From NCBI RefSeq assembly GCF_022810445.1, contig NZ_JAACGD010000050.1, positions 1 to 8,961 on the forward strand: a stretch of DNA of 8,961 nucleotides, in the 5' to 3' direction. Below are positions 1 through 8,471 of the stretch, piece by piece. The translations under genes were made by a program, and so were the position numbers. The notes beneath the pieces are model-generated. The model did no database searches. It had not been told where the DNA came from and worked only from the letters and a program-made list of their open reading frames with translations. The first letter of the stretch is position 1, and each line of letters opens with the position of its first letter. Source of the stretch: Candidatus Cardinium sp. cBcalN2 (GTDB taxonomy: Bacteria; Bacteroidota; Bacteroidia; Cytophagales; Amoebophilaceae).

Positions 1-250
1 AAAAAAGTAAGATAAAAAAAACTTATAATCAAATAAAAATAATTAAAAATTCCTTAAGTTGACGCCATTGCATGAACAGATACAAATATTATCTATGATT
101 GTTTAACAAATAGGGTCAACCTTATATGTAGCTGTTGACGATATGAGTAAAAACTGTTTTTCTATTTCAGTTATAACGGTTACTTGCTGAGCGGCACTAT
201 TTTACAACCGGCATTTTTTAGTCTAATGCTGCCACAGTAGTGAATGGATA
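1..250. other. Gene-free AT-rich left flank
   Basis: No reading frame of convincing length or composition lies here on either strand. The lysine-rich frame open from base 3 to a TGA near base 62 looks like AT-rich noise. The stretch lies downstream of the tsaE stop. No hairpin followed by a T-run in the minus-strand direction is evident, so I cannot place a tsaE terminator. The only structured content is the repeat copy annotated at 149-220. Confidence 0.6.
149..220 (+). repeat. Degenerate half copy of a palindromic dispersed repeat
   Basis: This stretch aligns with the right arm of the large palindrome at 8472-8630. Shared blocks, in the same order, are CTGTTTTTCTA (154-164 and 8563-8573), a CAG, a GGT, TTGCT, ACTATTTTACAA (196-207 and 8604-8615), CGG and a run of T. 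Roughly 70% of bases agree over about 70 nt, with short indels. The left arm of the palindrome is not seen upstream, so this looks like a truncated or decayed copy. Homology is inferred by eye; no family is assigned. Confidence 0.55.
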
Positions 251-667
251 CTAATAACAAGTGCAAGTCAAATGCCTAGTGATAGGTGTTGTTACTTTTA
301 TATTAATCAAGCAATAATGTACAGGTAAAATAGCAGCAATTTTTGAAGGCCATTCTATAAAACAATAAGCGCCAGAGGTAAAATACCTTTCAAAATCTAA
401 CGCAATTGCATCATCGATATGATTGATTCGATAACAATCAAAATGGTAAATAGAGGCATGATCTATGGTTTCATATTCATTAATAATTGAAAAAGTTGGA
501 CTGTTAACTACACCAACTGTTTGCAACACCCCACAGAGTTCTTTAATTAAAGTAGTTTTTCCAGCCCCCATATCACCTTCTAGTAGCCATATTCTATGAT
601 CAGCAGCATAACTCAACAATTGACAAGCAGTATCCCTGAGCCTACCCCAAGAACTTTTTAGGATCAT
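251..667 (-). CDS. tsaE: tRNA threonylcarbamoyladenosine biosynthesis ATPase TsaE
   Basis: TsaE (YjeE family) is a small cytoplasmic P-loop ATPase. It works with TsaD and TsaB to put the threonylcarbamoyl group on A37 of ANN-decoding tRNAs (t6A). The 138-residue product has the family's order of motifs: Walker A GDMGAGKTT at 31-39, the switch-like SPTFSIINEY at 56-65, HFDCYRI at 75-81 and FIEWPSKI at 103-110 with the conserved Glu-Trp. Length is normal for the family. The ATG at 665-667 is preceded by GGAG 8 nt upstream, and the gene begins 14 nt after the stop of the MutS-like gene, so the two are probably co-transcribed. The last ~15 residues are poorly conserved in this family and give no further information. 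TsaE is part of the near-universal t6A pathway and is typically kept in reduced genomes. Confidence 0.95.
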   Translation of the reverse strand: MILKSSWGRLRDTACQLLSYAADHRIWLLEGDMGAGKTTLIKELCGVLQTVGVVNSPTFSIINEYETIDHASIYHFDCYRINHIDDAIALDFERYFTSGAYCFIEWPSKIAAILPVHYCLINIKVTTPITRHLTCTCY

Positions 668-675
668 TTTTTTGG

Positions 676-679
676 CTCC
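676..679 (-). promoter_or_regulatory. GGAG Shine-Dalgarno-like site before tsaE
   Basis: GGAG lies 8 nt before the tsaE ATG, inside the 14-nt gap after the MutS-like stop codon. It is the only canonical-looking Shine-Dalgarno sequence before a start in this window. The 16S rRNA here has UCUCU in place of the CCUCC anti-Shine-Dalgarno core, so pairing would be weak. The site may be a relic or chance, and translation may instead rely on coupling to the upstream gene. Confidence 0.4.
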
Positions 680-681
680 AT

Positions 682-2880
682 TTAAGGTTTATTTTTATTT
701 TTATTTTTATTTTTATTTTTATTTTTATTTTTATTTTTCTGTTCAAAAAATTTCAATAAGGGAAATTTTTCAGGATGTTGAACAATTTCTTGGGCCTGTT
801 TGAGTAATTCGGGGTCATATCCTTCTTCTTCCAGTATTCTTAAAGCAACAGTTTGGTCTGCTTCACCTGGTACAATTTTATAGGTATAGTGGAGTTTCCG
901 ATCCGGTTTTTCATCTATAAAAACCTTAAAGTTTCTAATCCCCCTTTCTTTGAAATTACTGCTTAAAGTCATTAAAATAGGATAATGGGTCGAGACAATA
1001 TGCAGCGCATTGGTGTATTGCGCCATAGAAGCCAAGATACCATAAGCAGCAGCACTAGCTTGCAGCGGATTAGTACGGGCCAAAGGTTCATCAGAAATAG
1101 TAAAAATAAATTCATCTGGCTTAGCGTTTTCAAGCATATGCATGTACCGTTGCATACGCTCTACTTCTACCATAAAGAGTGATGCGCCACATGCAATGTC
1201 ATCTTTGAGCTCAATATAAGTATTGATTTTATTAAAAGGGGTAATAACCGCACCTTTAGCAGCCGCAATCCCAAAGGTTTGACTGAGCAGCAAATTAGTG
1301 GCTACACCAGAAATAAAAGAAGATTTTCCACCTGCATTTGGTCCAGAAAGGATCATATTACGAGTCTTATCTGCATCGAGTTCTAGGTTGTTATCTACAA
1401 CTGTTGCAGGATTTAACATTGGATTCCACATAGCATTCAAATGCACGCATGGTGTTTTTTGTTGAGAACGATCTAAAAATTTAGTGAAAGTATAACAGTG
1501 CTCCGGAAAAGTTTCTTTTGCCTCTTTTATCAGTGTAGCTATACCAACAAAGCTATCTAGTTGACCTAATTCATACATAGCCGGCTTCAAGTAATCTTTA
1601 TATTCTGTAAATAAACTATAGGTAGCCAATAACTTACCATTATTTCCACGAATATAGGACCAATTATCAAGCTTCATCTCTAAAAGATTTTTTATCATTA
1701 TCCCTATATCTGTGGATTCCTTGCTTTTTGCCAATAGCCCTCTAATCGCAGTTAAGGAAGAAGCATAATTTACTTCTAAGGCATGATGGTCTGCTATAAT
1801 AGCACTTAATTTTTCAATAGTTTTGATAAACACTTGCACATGCCGCATACGAGCTGCTAAGTTTCGAAAAACAGCACTATATTCTTGGTAACTTTTGACG
1901 CCGCAATACCCTCGCCATATAGCTAATGCATGTGTAGCCGCTACGCCAAAGAAAGGTAACACTAATGGCTGACCATCTGTGTTGTAATAATTATTAACAA
2001 CATGTCCGATGGACATAAAAGGAACAAATAAGGGGAAGGGAGCATAGCTAGTGCTTCTACTTCCTTGAACCATACCTCCTTTTGAGATAGAAGTTAGCAG
2101 GTAGTGCGCTTCACACCCAAACAGACCAATTGCTGGCAGCATAACAAACTCACCATATATATCTAAAAAGTTTCTAAAAAAAATCCGAAGATTAAGCTTG
2201 CTCGTTTTTTTATTGATAGCAGGATTAGCTGAGAGAAACCGTTTATTCATATAAGTTTTATAGGCATGGCTATAAAGGGGATCTGTGTGTGTCCATAAAG
2301 AAAATAAACATTGTTCTACTTTACGGTAATCTGCTAAACACGCTTTTAAAACTGGTAAACAAGCTGATTTTTCCAATAATAACTGCAAAGTTTTCTGACG
2401 ATTGGAGAGTGTTGCTACATCACTAGTTGGTGTGATTAAAAGTGTAGCCAACGCACACTCACCTAGTACAGTATTGGTCCTGTTAATCCGTGATAATAAG
2501 TGATAAGCCGGATTACTAGACCCACCACAAAAGAGTATTAAATCAGTCCATGCATTATCGTTCAATATAGCACTATCTGGTGAGGAACTATTCGCAGCAA
2601 TCTCAGAAAATATTGTACGTAAAACGATTTTACGTTGGGTAGTTTCAGCTAATTTTATATTATGCGTTTGGCGCATAGTTTCTTTCATGGTCTTTGACAC
2701 TAACACGCTAGCATCAGCAAGTAATATCGGAAAAGATCTTAAATAATTACGTGAAATTTTTTCTGTAACTAATTCATTATTCCATTCCGGCTGGGCAAAG
2801 ACCCAATCACTACTAATAAAATTGAACCATAAGGTCAAACAAAATAATTGAATGATGGTACGATGGCTACTAAATCTCAT
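682..2880 (-). CDS. MutS-family ATPase with N-terminal signal/anchor and membrane segments
   Basis: The 732-residue product ends in a MutS domain V ATPase: Walker A GPNAGGKSS at 513-521, the signature-like DDIACGASLFMVEVERM at 560-576, Walker B FIFTISDEPLARTNP at 591-605 (Asp597, Glu598) and the STH switch at 630-632. Around 130-170 it resembles the MutS core domain III start (NRTNTVLGE...RQKTLQLLLE). There is no mismatch-recognition domain I (no FxE motif) and no Smr domain, so this is neither canonical MutS nor MutS2. Residues 9-29 form a hydrophobic segment ending VFAQ, like a Sec signal or anchor. Hydrophobic stretches at about 240-263, 280-296 and 305-321 could cross the membrane. It resembles the membrane-associated MutS-like proteins of Bacteroidota; the function is unknown to me. 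The tail is (Lys-Asn)8-Lys-Pro, encoded by a hexanucleotide repeat. The ATG has only an AT-rich leader and no Shine-Dalgarno. It lies 142 nt downstream of topA and 14 nt before tsaE. Confidence 0.85.
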   Translation of the reverse strand: MRFSSHRTIIQLFCLTLWFNFISSDWVFAQPEWNNELVTEKISRNYLRSFPILLADASVLVSKTMKETMRQTHNIKLAETTQRKIVLRTIFSEIAANSSSPDSAILNDNAWTDLILFCGGSSNPAYHLLSRINRTNTVLGECALATLLITPTSDVATLSNRQKTLQLLLEKSACLPVLKACLADYRKVEQCLFSLWTHTDPLYSHAYKTYMNKRFLSANPAINKKTSKLNLRIFFRNFLDIYGEFVMLPAIGLFGCEAHYLLTSISKGGMVQGSRSTSYAPFPLFVPFMSIGHVVNNYYNTDGQPLVLPFFGVAATHALAIWRGYCGVKSYQEYSAVFRNLAARMRHVQVFIKTIEKLSAIIADHHALEVNYASSLTAIRGLLAKSKESTDIGIMIKNLLEMKLDNWSYIRGNNGKLLATYSLFTEYKDYLKPAMYELGQLDSFVGIATLIKEAKETFPEHCYTFTKFLDRSQQKTPCVHLNAMWNPMLNPATVVDNNLELDADKTRNMILSGPNAGGKSSFISGVATNLLLSQTFGIAAAKGAVITPFNKINTYIELKDDIACGASLFMVEVERMQRYMHMLENAKPDEFIFTISDEPLARTNPLQASAAAYGILASMAQYTNALHIVSTHYPILMTLSSNFKERGIRNFKVFIDEKPDRKLHYTYKIVPGEADQTVALRILEEEGYDPELLKQAQEIVQHPEKFPLLKFFEQKNKNKNKNKNKNKNKNKP
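691..738 (-). repeat. Hexanucleotide tandem repeat, 8 units of ATTTTT
   Basis: Eight perfect ATTTTT units on the plus strand (AAAAAT on the coding strand) encode the (Lys-Asn)8 tail of the MutS-like protein and stop just before its Pro and stop codon. The unit is a multiple of three, so gain or loss of units by slippage would change tail length without shifting the frame. It is an obvious candidate for strain-to-strain length variation. Confidence 0.97.
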
Positions 2881-2979
2881 AATAAAAAATAATATTTGTT
2901 TTGGAATACTTTGGATAAAAAAGTTTAAGAAATTGTTACAGCAGCTAATATAAGGTTTTATCTACTAAATAAACTACGA

Positions 2980-3018
2980 TGGCTAGGCTGATGCGTCACC
3001 TAATAGCTGAGCTAGCCA
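2980..3018 (-). terminator. Hairpin after topA stop, weak terminator candidate
   Basis: TGGCTAG (2980-2986) and CTAGCCA (3012-3018) are perfect inverted repeats, with an inner GCT/AGC pairing, starting 4 nt past the topA stop. No T-run follows in the minus direction, so it is not a standard intrinsic terminator. It could instead be a 3'-end stabilising or processing structure between topA and the MutS-like gene. The rest of the 142-nt gap holds no recognisable promoter. Confidence 0.3.
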
Positions 3019-3022
3019 ACTT

Positions 3023-5335
3023 TTATGATCTCTTTTTTGCCTTTAGATTGTTTTCTAAAAGATTTAGACATTCTTCGAAAGTGAGTAGTTTAGGATCTGT
3101 AATATCTTTAGGAACACGAGTATGTTGTTTACCATTTTTAATATATGGGCCCCATCTTCCATTTAAGATTTGTATAGCTGGGTCTTGAGGAAAAGTTTTG
3201 ATCAGCTTTTCGACATCTGCTTTTCGTTTGGCTTCAATAATGGCTATGGCACCTTCTTGATTAATGGTAAATGGGTCATCTGTCTTGGGTATGGAATAAA
3301 AAAGAGGGCCATGTTTAATATAGGGGCCAAACCTGCCTATGTTGACCATTAGGGGCAGCGTTTCAAATGTGCCGACTACACGGGGTAACTTAAAAAGCTC
3401 TAAGGCCTCTTCTAAGGTAATGGTTTCCATACGCTGATTAGCCCTTAGCCCTGCAAAGCGAGGGGGAACCTCAAGACCATCCGCTTCAATACCTAACTGA
3501 ACCAATGGACCATATTTTCCCAACCGAACTATTAACGAAGCATTGGTTATGGGATCTTTTCCTAAAAGCCTAGTATAGTTTACTATCGATCGGTCTATGC
3601 CAGCAGTAGCTTGCACTTTAGTGTAAAAGCTACTATAGAATTCACGTAACATTTGATTCCAAATCTTAGCCCCTTGTGCAATCTTATCTAACTCTTTCTC
3701 AACATGTGCTGTAAAGTTATAGTCGGTTACATCAGAAAAATGTTTGACCAAAAAGTCATTGACCACTGCGGCCATATCGGTTGGGAAAAGCTTTTGTTTC
3801 TCTGCACGAACAATTTCAGTTAGCTTTTCTTGATTAATCAGATTATTTTGTAGTGTTAATAAGGTATAAGTGCGCGAAAAACCTTCACGAGACTCCAATT
3901 TGATGTATCCTCTTTTCTGAATAGTAGCAATAATAGGTGCATAGGTAGAGGGGCGCCCGATCTCTTTTTCTTCTAAATCTCTAACCAAAGTAGCTTCAGT
4001 ATACCGAGCCGGCGGATTACTAAAACGTTCCCTGGCCAACATTTTTTCTAATGATAGTTCCTGGCCTATATGGAGAGGTGGTAACATCGTTTTATGCTCA
4101 TCTGAGCCTTCTTCATCCACTTGATCACGTAGATAGACCTTGAGAAAACCTTCAAATTTTAATACTTCACCTGTTGCGATCAATGGCTGATCGGTTGTAG
4201 AGATTTGAATAGTGGCTATGGTCTTTTCTATTTGCGCATCAGCCATCTGAGAGGCCATAGCTCGGCGCCAAATAAGTTCATAAAGCCGCTGTTCATCCTT
4301 TTGGCTACTGGCTATTTTCAATGAAAAATCAGTAGGACGTATCGCTTCATGAGCCTCTTGTGCAGTGGATGATTTCGTTGTATAACTTCTAGCCTGGAAA
4401 TAATCCGCCCCATAAGTTGTGGTCACCATTTCTGCAATATGCTCTATCGCCTCTTTAGAAAGCGTTACAGAGTCTGTTCGCATATAAGATATTTTACCCG
4501 TTTCATAGAGCTGCTGGGCCAGTACCATAGTACGGTTTACAGAATAGCCAAGTTTTCTACTAGCCTCTTGCTGTAACGTAGAAGTAATAAAGGGCGGGGA
4601 AGGTGATCGTTTTAATGCCTTCGTATCCAATTTTTTAATCGAAAAAGACGCCCCTTTGCATTTTTCTAAAAAGGCAAAAGCTTCTTCTTCTGTTTTAAAC
4701 TTTTCTGGACCATCCGCTTTGAGTAGCTGTCCTGTTGGTAAAACAAAAAAAGCAGAGACCACAAAGTAAGCAGTCGAGACAAAACGATCAATGGCCCTTT
4801 CTCGCTCTACTACCATCCTTACTGCAACAGATTGTACACGGCCTGCAGAGAGGCCTGGTTTAATCTTTTTCCATAATAAAGGCGATAGATCATAACCTAC
4901 TAACCTATCTAAAACACGTCTGGCTTGTTGTGAGTTTACCAACGCTAAATCAATGGTACGTGGTTGTTTTAATGCGTTTAAAACAGCCATTTTGGTAATT
5001 TCCCTGAAGACAATCCGCTGCACTTTTTCATCTTTTAATTCAAGTGCTTCTTTTAAGTGCCATGATATAGATTCCCCTTCTCGATCATCGTCACTAGCTA
5101 AATAAACGCAATCAGAGCTATGGGCCAACTTTTTAAGTTGTTGTACCACCCGTTCTTTTCCAGGACTGATTTCATAACTAGGCAAAAAACCTTGCTCAAT
5201 ATTAATAGCATTATTGCCCCTAATAAGGTCTCTAATATGACCATTAGAAGAAGCTACTTGATAGTTACTGCCTAGATAACGTTCAATCGTTTTGGCTTTT
5301 GCAGGGGACTCAACAATAATTAAATTTTTTGCCAT
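3023..5335 (-). CDS. topA: DNA topoisomerase I (type IA)
   Basis: Type IA topoisomerase that relaxes negative supercoils by cutting one strand through a 5'-phosphotyrosine link. The 770-residue protein is complete. The TOPRIM domain at the N-terminus carries Glu9 (IIVESPAKAKTIERYLG) and the metal-binding SDDDREGE at 81-88 (Asp82, Asp84, Glu86). GLSAGRVQSVAVR is at 161-173, the active-site tyrosine is Tyr284 in KISYMRTDS, and GRPSTYAPIIATIQKRGYI is at 460-478. The C-terminus has three topo-C repeat modules (RLGKYGPLVQLG near 604, NIGRFGPYIKHG near 665, NGRWGPYIKNG near 725) and a basic tail. There are no tetracysteine zinc fingers, unlike E. coli TopA. The start is fixed by MAKNLIIVESPAKAKT, the family's usual N-terminus. 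The leader is AT-rich with no Shine-Dalgarno. It is divergent from the 16S unit and may be the first gene of a topA, MutS-like, tsaE run. Confidence 0.98.
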   Translation of the reverse strand: MAKNLIIVESPAKAKTIERYLGSNYQVASSNGHIRDLIRGNNAINIEQGFLPSYEISPGKERVVQQLKKLAHSSDCVYLASDDDREGESISWHLKEALELKDEKVQRIVFREITKMAVLNALKQPRTIDLALVNSQQARRVLDRLVGYDLSPLLWKKIKPGLSAGRVQSVAVRMVVERERAIDRFVSTAYFVVSAFFVLPTGQLLKADGPEKFKTEEEAFAFLEKCKGASFSIKKLDTKALKRSPSPPFITSTLQQEASRKLGYSVNRTMVLAQQLYETGKISYMRTDSVTLSKEAIEHIAEMVTTTYGADYFQARSYTTKSSTAQEAHEAIRPTDFSLKIASSQKDEQRLYELIWRRAMASQMADAQIEKTIATIQISTTDQPLIATGEVLKFEGFLKVYLRDQVDEEGSDEHKTMLPPLHIGQELSLEKMLARERFSNPPARYTEATLVRDLEEKEIGRPSTYAPIIATIQKRGYIKLESREGFSRTYTLLTLQNNLINQEKLTEIVRAEKQKLFPTDMAAVVNDFLVKHFSDVTDYNFTAHVEKELDKIAQGAKIWNQMLREFYSSFYTKVQATAGIDRSIVNYTRLLGKDPITNASLIVRLGKYGPLVQLGIEADGLEVPPRFAGLRANQRMETITLEEALELFKLPRVVGTFETLPLMVNIGRFGPYIKHGPLFYSIPKTDDPFTINQEGAIAIIEAKRKADVEKLIKTFPQDPAIQILNGRWGPYIKNGKQHTRVPKDITDPKLLTFEECLNLLENNLKAKKRS

Positions 5336-5808
5336 AGAAAAATATATAAACCCTGATTATAATAAATTCATATTATTTAAACAAATACAATGATCTGTAT
5401 TCATTCAGTAATGTGGTAAGGCTACTTAACAACGTACCCCCTTGCATTCATTTGGTTCCCGGGCCATAAATTTACAAATGGTTGTTTGATTATAGCATAT
5501 CATCGCCTCTCAATAATTTGAAATATTCTGCATAATCAGCTTTTAAAGCTGAAAAATAATTTTCGTAGATCTACCAATACAATTTACATTATAGCAGTAA
5601 ACTATAGCCTATAACGTTTAGTTTAATCCTAAAAAGTAGCCTATCAGGCATCATACTGGCTTGACGCTCAACTATACTACACCTAAAGTAACTGTATATG
5701 ACAACTATAGATCTGGTTTATAAAGTATTAGTTTAGAATATAAACATCTGATTATCAGTTATTTTATAGAATACCCAAATTTTTTATCCTTTATTTTTGA
5801 AAACTCTA
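5336..5808. other. Divergent spacer between topA and the 16S promoter
   Basis: No complete gene is visible on either strand, and no tRNA. A short hairpin-forming palindrome sits at 5536-5552 (TCAGC, 7-nt loop, GCTGA). A 26-codon minus-strand open stretch at 5490-5570 has protein-like composition but no start codon and may be a gene remnant. No good TANNTTTG box for topA is found; the nearest is TGTATTTG on the minus strand (5382-5389), without an upstream TTG at the right distance. Confidence 0.5.
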
Positions 5809-5838
5809 TTGCAATTTAGAAAAAAGTCCGTACCTTTG
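5809..5838 (+). promoter_or_regulatory. Bacteroidetes-type promoter of the 16S rRNA gene
   Basis: TTG at 5809-5811 and TACCTTTG at 5831-5838 are separated by 19 nt. They match the Bacteroidetes primary sigma factor consensus (TTG, 17-23 nt, TANNTTTG) exactly. The region just upstream is very AT-rich, as expected for a strong rRNA promoter. Transcription would begin around 5844-5847, giving a leader of about 175 nt before the mature 16S. A second TANNTTTG-like box (TATCTTTG, 5900-5907) has no suitably spaced TTG. Confidence 0.75.
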
Positions 5839-5909
5839 TTTCAGAGTTAATCAGAATAACATAAGCCGTCAGCAAAAAGACAGCCAATTGTTTCTAGTTT
5901 ATCTTTGAA

Positions 5910-5918
5910 GTTCTTTGA
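5910..5918 (+). promoter_or_regulatory. boxA-like antitermination motif in the rRNA leader
   Basis: GTTCTTTGA resembles the E. coli rRNA boxA (TGCTCTTTA) and, from memory, a motif common before Bacteroidota 16S genes. boxA RNA recruits NusB/S10 so that the polymerase resists Rho. Its place in the leader, about 65 nt after the predicted start site and before a small hairpin, fits that role. Confidence 0.5.
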
Positions 5919-5936
5919 AATAAATGTAGGTAAGAA

Positions 5937-5950
5937 ACTCATTTATGAGT
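5937..5950 (+). other. Small hairpin in the 16S leader
   Basis: ACTCA-TTTA-TGAGT is a perfect 5-bp stem with a tetraloop that abuts the start of the leader/trailer duplex at 5951. In position it resembles the boxB-type hairpins that follow boxA in rRNA leaders. The role is inferred. Confidence 0.4.
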
Positions 5951-5970
5951 GAGAGGAAAATGTGTGACTC
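5951..5970 (+). other. 5' half of the 16S precursor processing stem
   Basis: Pairs with 7547-7566 beyond the 16S 3' end. GAGAGGAA (5951-5958) pairs with TTCCTCTC (7559-7566), UG (5961-5962) with CA (7557-7558), GUG (5964-5966) with UAC (7554-7556), and ACUC (5967-5970) with GAGU (7547-7550). That is 17 pairs broken only by small bulges. Such duplexes bring the two ends of pre-16S together for RNase III-type cleavage. Confidence 0.65.
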
Positions 5971-6018
5971 AAAAAATCATTCCTGGTATAATTATTAGGG
6001 ATAAAGTTAATAAATAAT

Positions 6019-7543
<1,525 letters not shown>

Positions 7544-7546
7544 ATA

Positions 7547-7566
7547 GAGTAAGTACCATTCCTCTC
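7547..7566 (+). other. 3' half of the 16S precursor processing stem
   Basis: Complementary to 5951-5970 in the leader. It begins 3 nt after the mature 16S end. Its presence so close to the gene, with no 23S downstream, supports processing of a 16S-only precursor. Confidence 0.65.
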
Positions 7567-7580
7567 TTCTTACCACATTT

Positions 7581-7609
7581 ATTTTAAATAACATTTTAAA
7601 TAACATTTT
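7581..7609. repeat. 12-bp tandem repeat, ATTTTAAATAAC x 2.4
   Basis: Two perfect ATTTTAAATAAC units (7581-7592, 7593-7604) and the start of a third lie in the spacer between 16S and the lipoprotein gene. They are followed by a pyrimidine-rich tract. No intrinsic terminator, tRNA or TANNTTTG promoter is seen between 7567 and 7679. The downstream gene could therefore be read through from rrs or use a promoter I do not recognise. Confidence 0.9.
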
Positions 7610-7679
7610 TCCTCCTCTTCAAATTTCTCTTCTAAATTATTTCTATAGTTATTTACTGTTAACAATAAAGGTTAGAGCA

Positions 7680-8225
7680 ATGTATACTAGGTCGCCTTTT
7701 TATAGAAGAAGATTATCTATGAAGATGTTTGGTTTTTTATGCCAAATTCCTTGCAATACAATTATCAACTGGCTACTATTATCTTTGTCCACATTGACTG
7801 CATGTGGTCAATATCCTAAGCAAAATAGATGCTGCTTCCTATATCAACTTACACCTACTTCTCTTTACTTTGCTCCTCCTGTTCCTCCTGCCCCTCCTAC
7901 TTCTCCTGCTTCTCCTGCTTCTCATTTTGATTTCTCTGCTCCTCCTTCGCCTCTTGCTCCCGATCCCGATTCTGATTCTTCTCTGGGTCCTTTGGTTGCG
8001 CCCATTATTGGCGGTATTTCTGGTGGTCTTGTTGGCTTTTGTGTTGGTATTGCTGCTGGGATTGTTCCTGGTATTGCTGTTGCTGGTGATGTTGGTGGCA
8101 TGGTGAGTGGGACACTTGGTGGTATGGTTGGTGGCAGTCTTGGTGTTATCGCTGGTATCTATGCTTTTGCGGAGTACCGTGTTGCTAGTATACCTTCCCC
8201 TATTCCTCGGCAAGGGTATATTTAA
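7680..8225 (+). CDS. Putative lipoprotein, proline-rich linker plus glycine-zipper membrane domain
   Basis: I do not recognise a family. Up to 181 residues. The N-terminus reads as a lipoprotein signal: a hydrophobic run at 28-41 ends in a lipobox, LTAC, with Cys42 as the likely lipidated residue. The first ATG gives a long 41-residue signal with RRR at 9-11. The internal ATG at 7719 (Met14), preceded by an AGAAGAAGA tract, gives a more usual 28-residue signal and may be the true start. Residues 66-97 are a Pro/Ser/Ala-rich, partly acidic linker. Residues 103-163 form a glycine zipper: Gly at 111, 115, 119, 123, 127, 131, then 136, 140, 144, 148, 152, with a second register 147, 151, 155, 159. 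Pro130 and Asp137 sit between two likely membrane helices. A short polar tail follows. An envelope-anchored, membrane-inserting role is inferred; the glycine pattern recalls glycine-zipper surface antigens and pore formers. Dominant GGT/GTT/CCT codons suit the AT-rich genome. Confidence 0.7.
   Translation: MYTRSPFYRRRLSMKMFGFLCQIPCNTIINWLLLSLSTLTACGQYPKQNRCCFLYQLTPTSLYFAPPVPPAPPTSPASPASHFDFSAPPSPLAPDPDSDSSLGPLVAPIIGGISGGLVGFCVGIAAGIVPGIAVAGDVGGMVSGTLGGMVGGSLGVIAGIYAFAEYRVASIPSPIPRQGYI
7900..7923 (+). repeat. 9-bp CTTCTCCTG tandem repeat in the lipoprotein gene
   Basis: Two full copies and a partial third of CTTCTCCTG, preceded by degenerate CCTCCT units from about 7872, encode the Ser-Pro-Ala linker. 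The tract is strongly pyrimidine-biased on the plus strand, which explains the long spurious open frames overlapping it on both strands. The unit length keeps the frame. Confidence 0.75.
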
Positions 8226-8445
8226 CTAACTTTTAGCATAATCTGCTTATTGGTGAGCACTATATAGGCAACATGGCTTATAGCAGACTGAATCTATTCA
8301 GAGATCAACTGTTTTTTACGTTTTTCCATTAGCTAGCTTACATTTTGTAAATAATTAAGATGGACTTTCATGGGTTTTTGATTATTAATGAAAGCTTTTT
8401 TATAGTATCTGTTCCTGAAAATGTTAAAAAATGAATTGTTTAAAG

Positions 8446-8471
8446 CCACTTTTTGCTTGATCAAAAAGTGG
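8446..8471. repeat. Perfect 10-bp inverted repeat with overlapping alternative hairpin
   Basis: CCACTTTTTG (8446-8455) and CAAAAAGTGG (8462-8471) pair perfectly around the 6-nt loop CTTGAT. An overlapping pair, GCTTGAT (8455-8461) and ATCAAGC (8479-8485), could form an exclusive alternative. No clean T-run follows on either strand, so an intrinsic terminator role is uncertain. It directly abuts the larger palindrome. Confidence 0.7.

Noticed and set aside
985..1182. Short plus-strand frame within the MutS-like gene
   Set aside because: It is antisense to a region coding for the conserved ATPase core and has no features of its own. The same applies to the frames at 2979-3188 and 3170-3352 over topA.
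5382..5389. TGTATTTG on the minus strand as a -7 box for topA
   Set aside because: It mismatches TANNTTTG at the second base, and no TTG is found at the right distance upstream.
5429..5475. GC-rich patch with GGTTCCCGGGCC that recalls a tRNA T-arm
   Set aside because: No acceptor, D or anticodon stems can be built around it.
7804..8106. A leucine-rich plus-strand open frame of 100 codons overlapping the lipoprotein gene
   Set aside because: It is the shifted reading of the pyrimidine-rich, GGT/CTT-rich tract. It lacks any domain, and the in-phase frame has a signal, lipobox and periodic glycines.
7839..8213. An arginine/serine-rich minus-strand open frame of 124 codons
   Set aside because: It is the antisense of the same low-complexity tract, with strongly repetitive composition and no start context.
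8222..8329. Minus-strand frame starting MEKRKKQLISE, then an in-frame TAG and about 23 more codons
   Set aside because: It suggests a transposase-like remnant, but it is too short, is interrupted, and overlaps the lipoprotein stop; I see no family motif.
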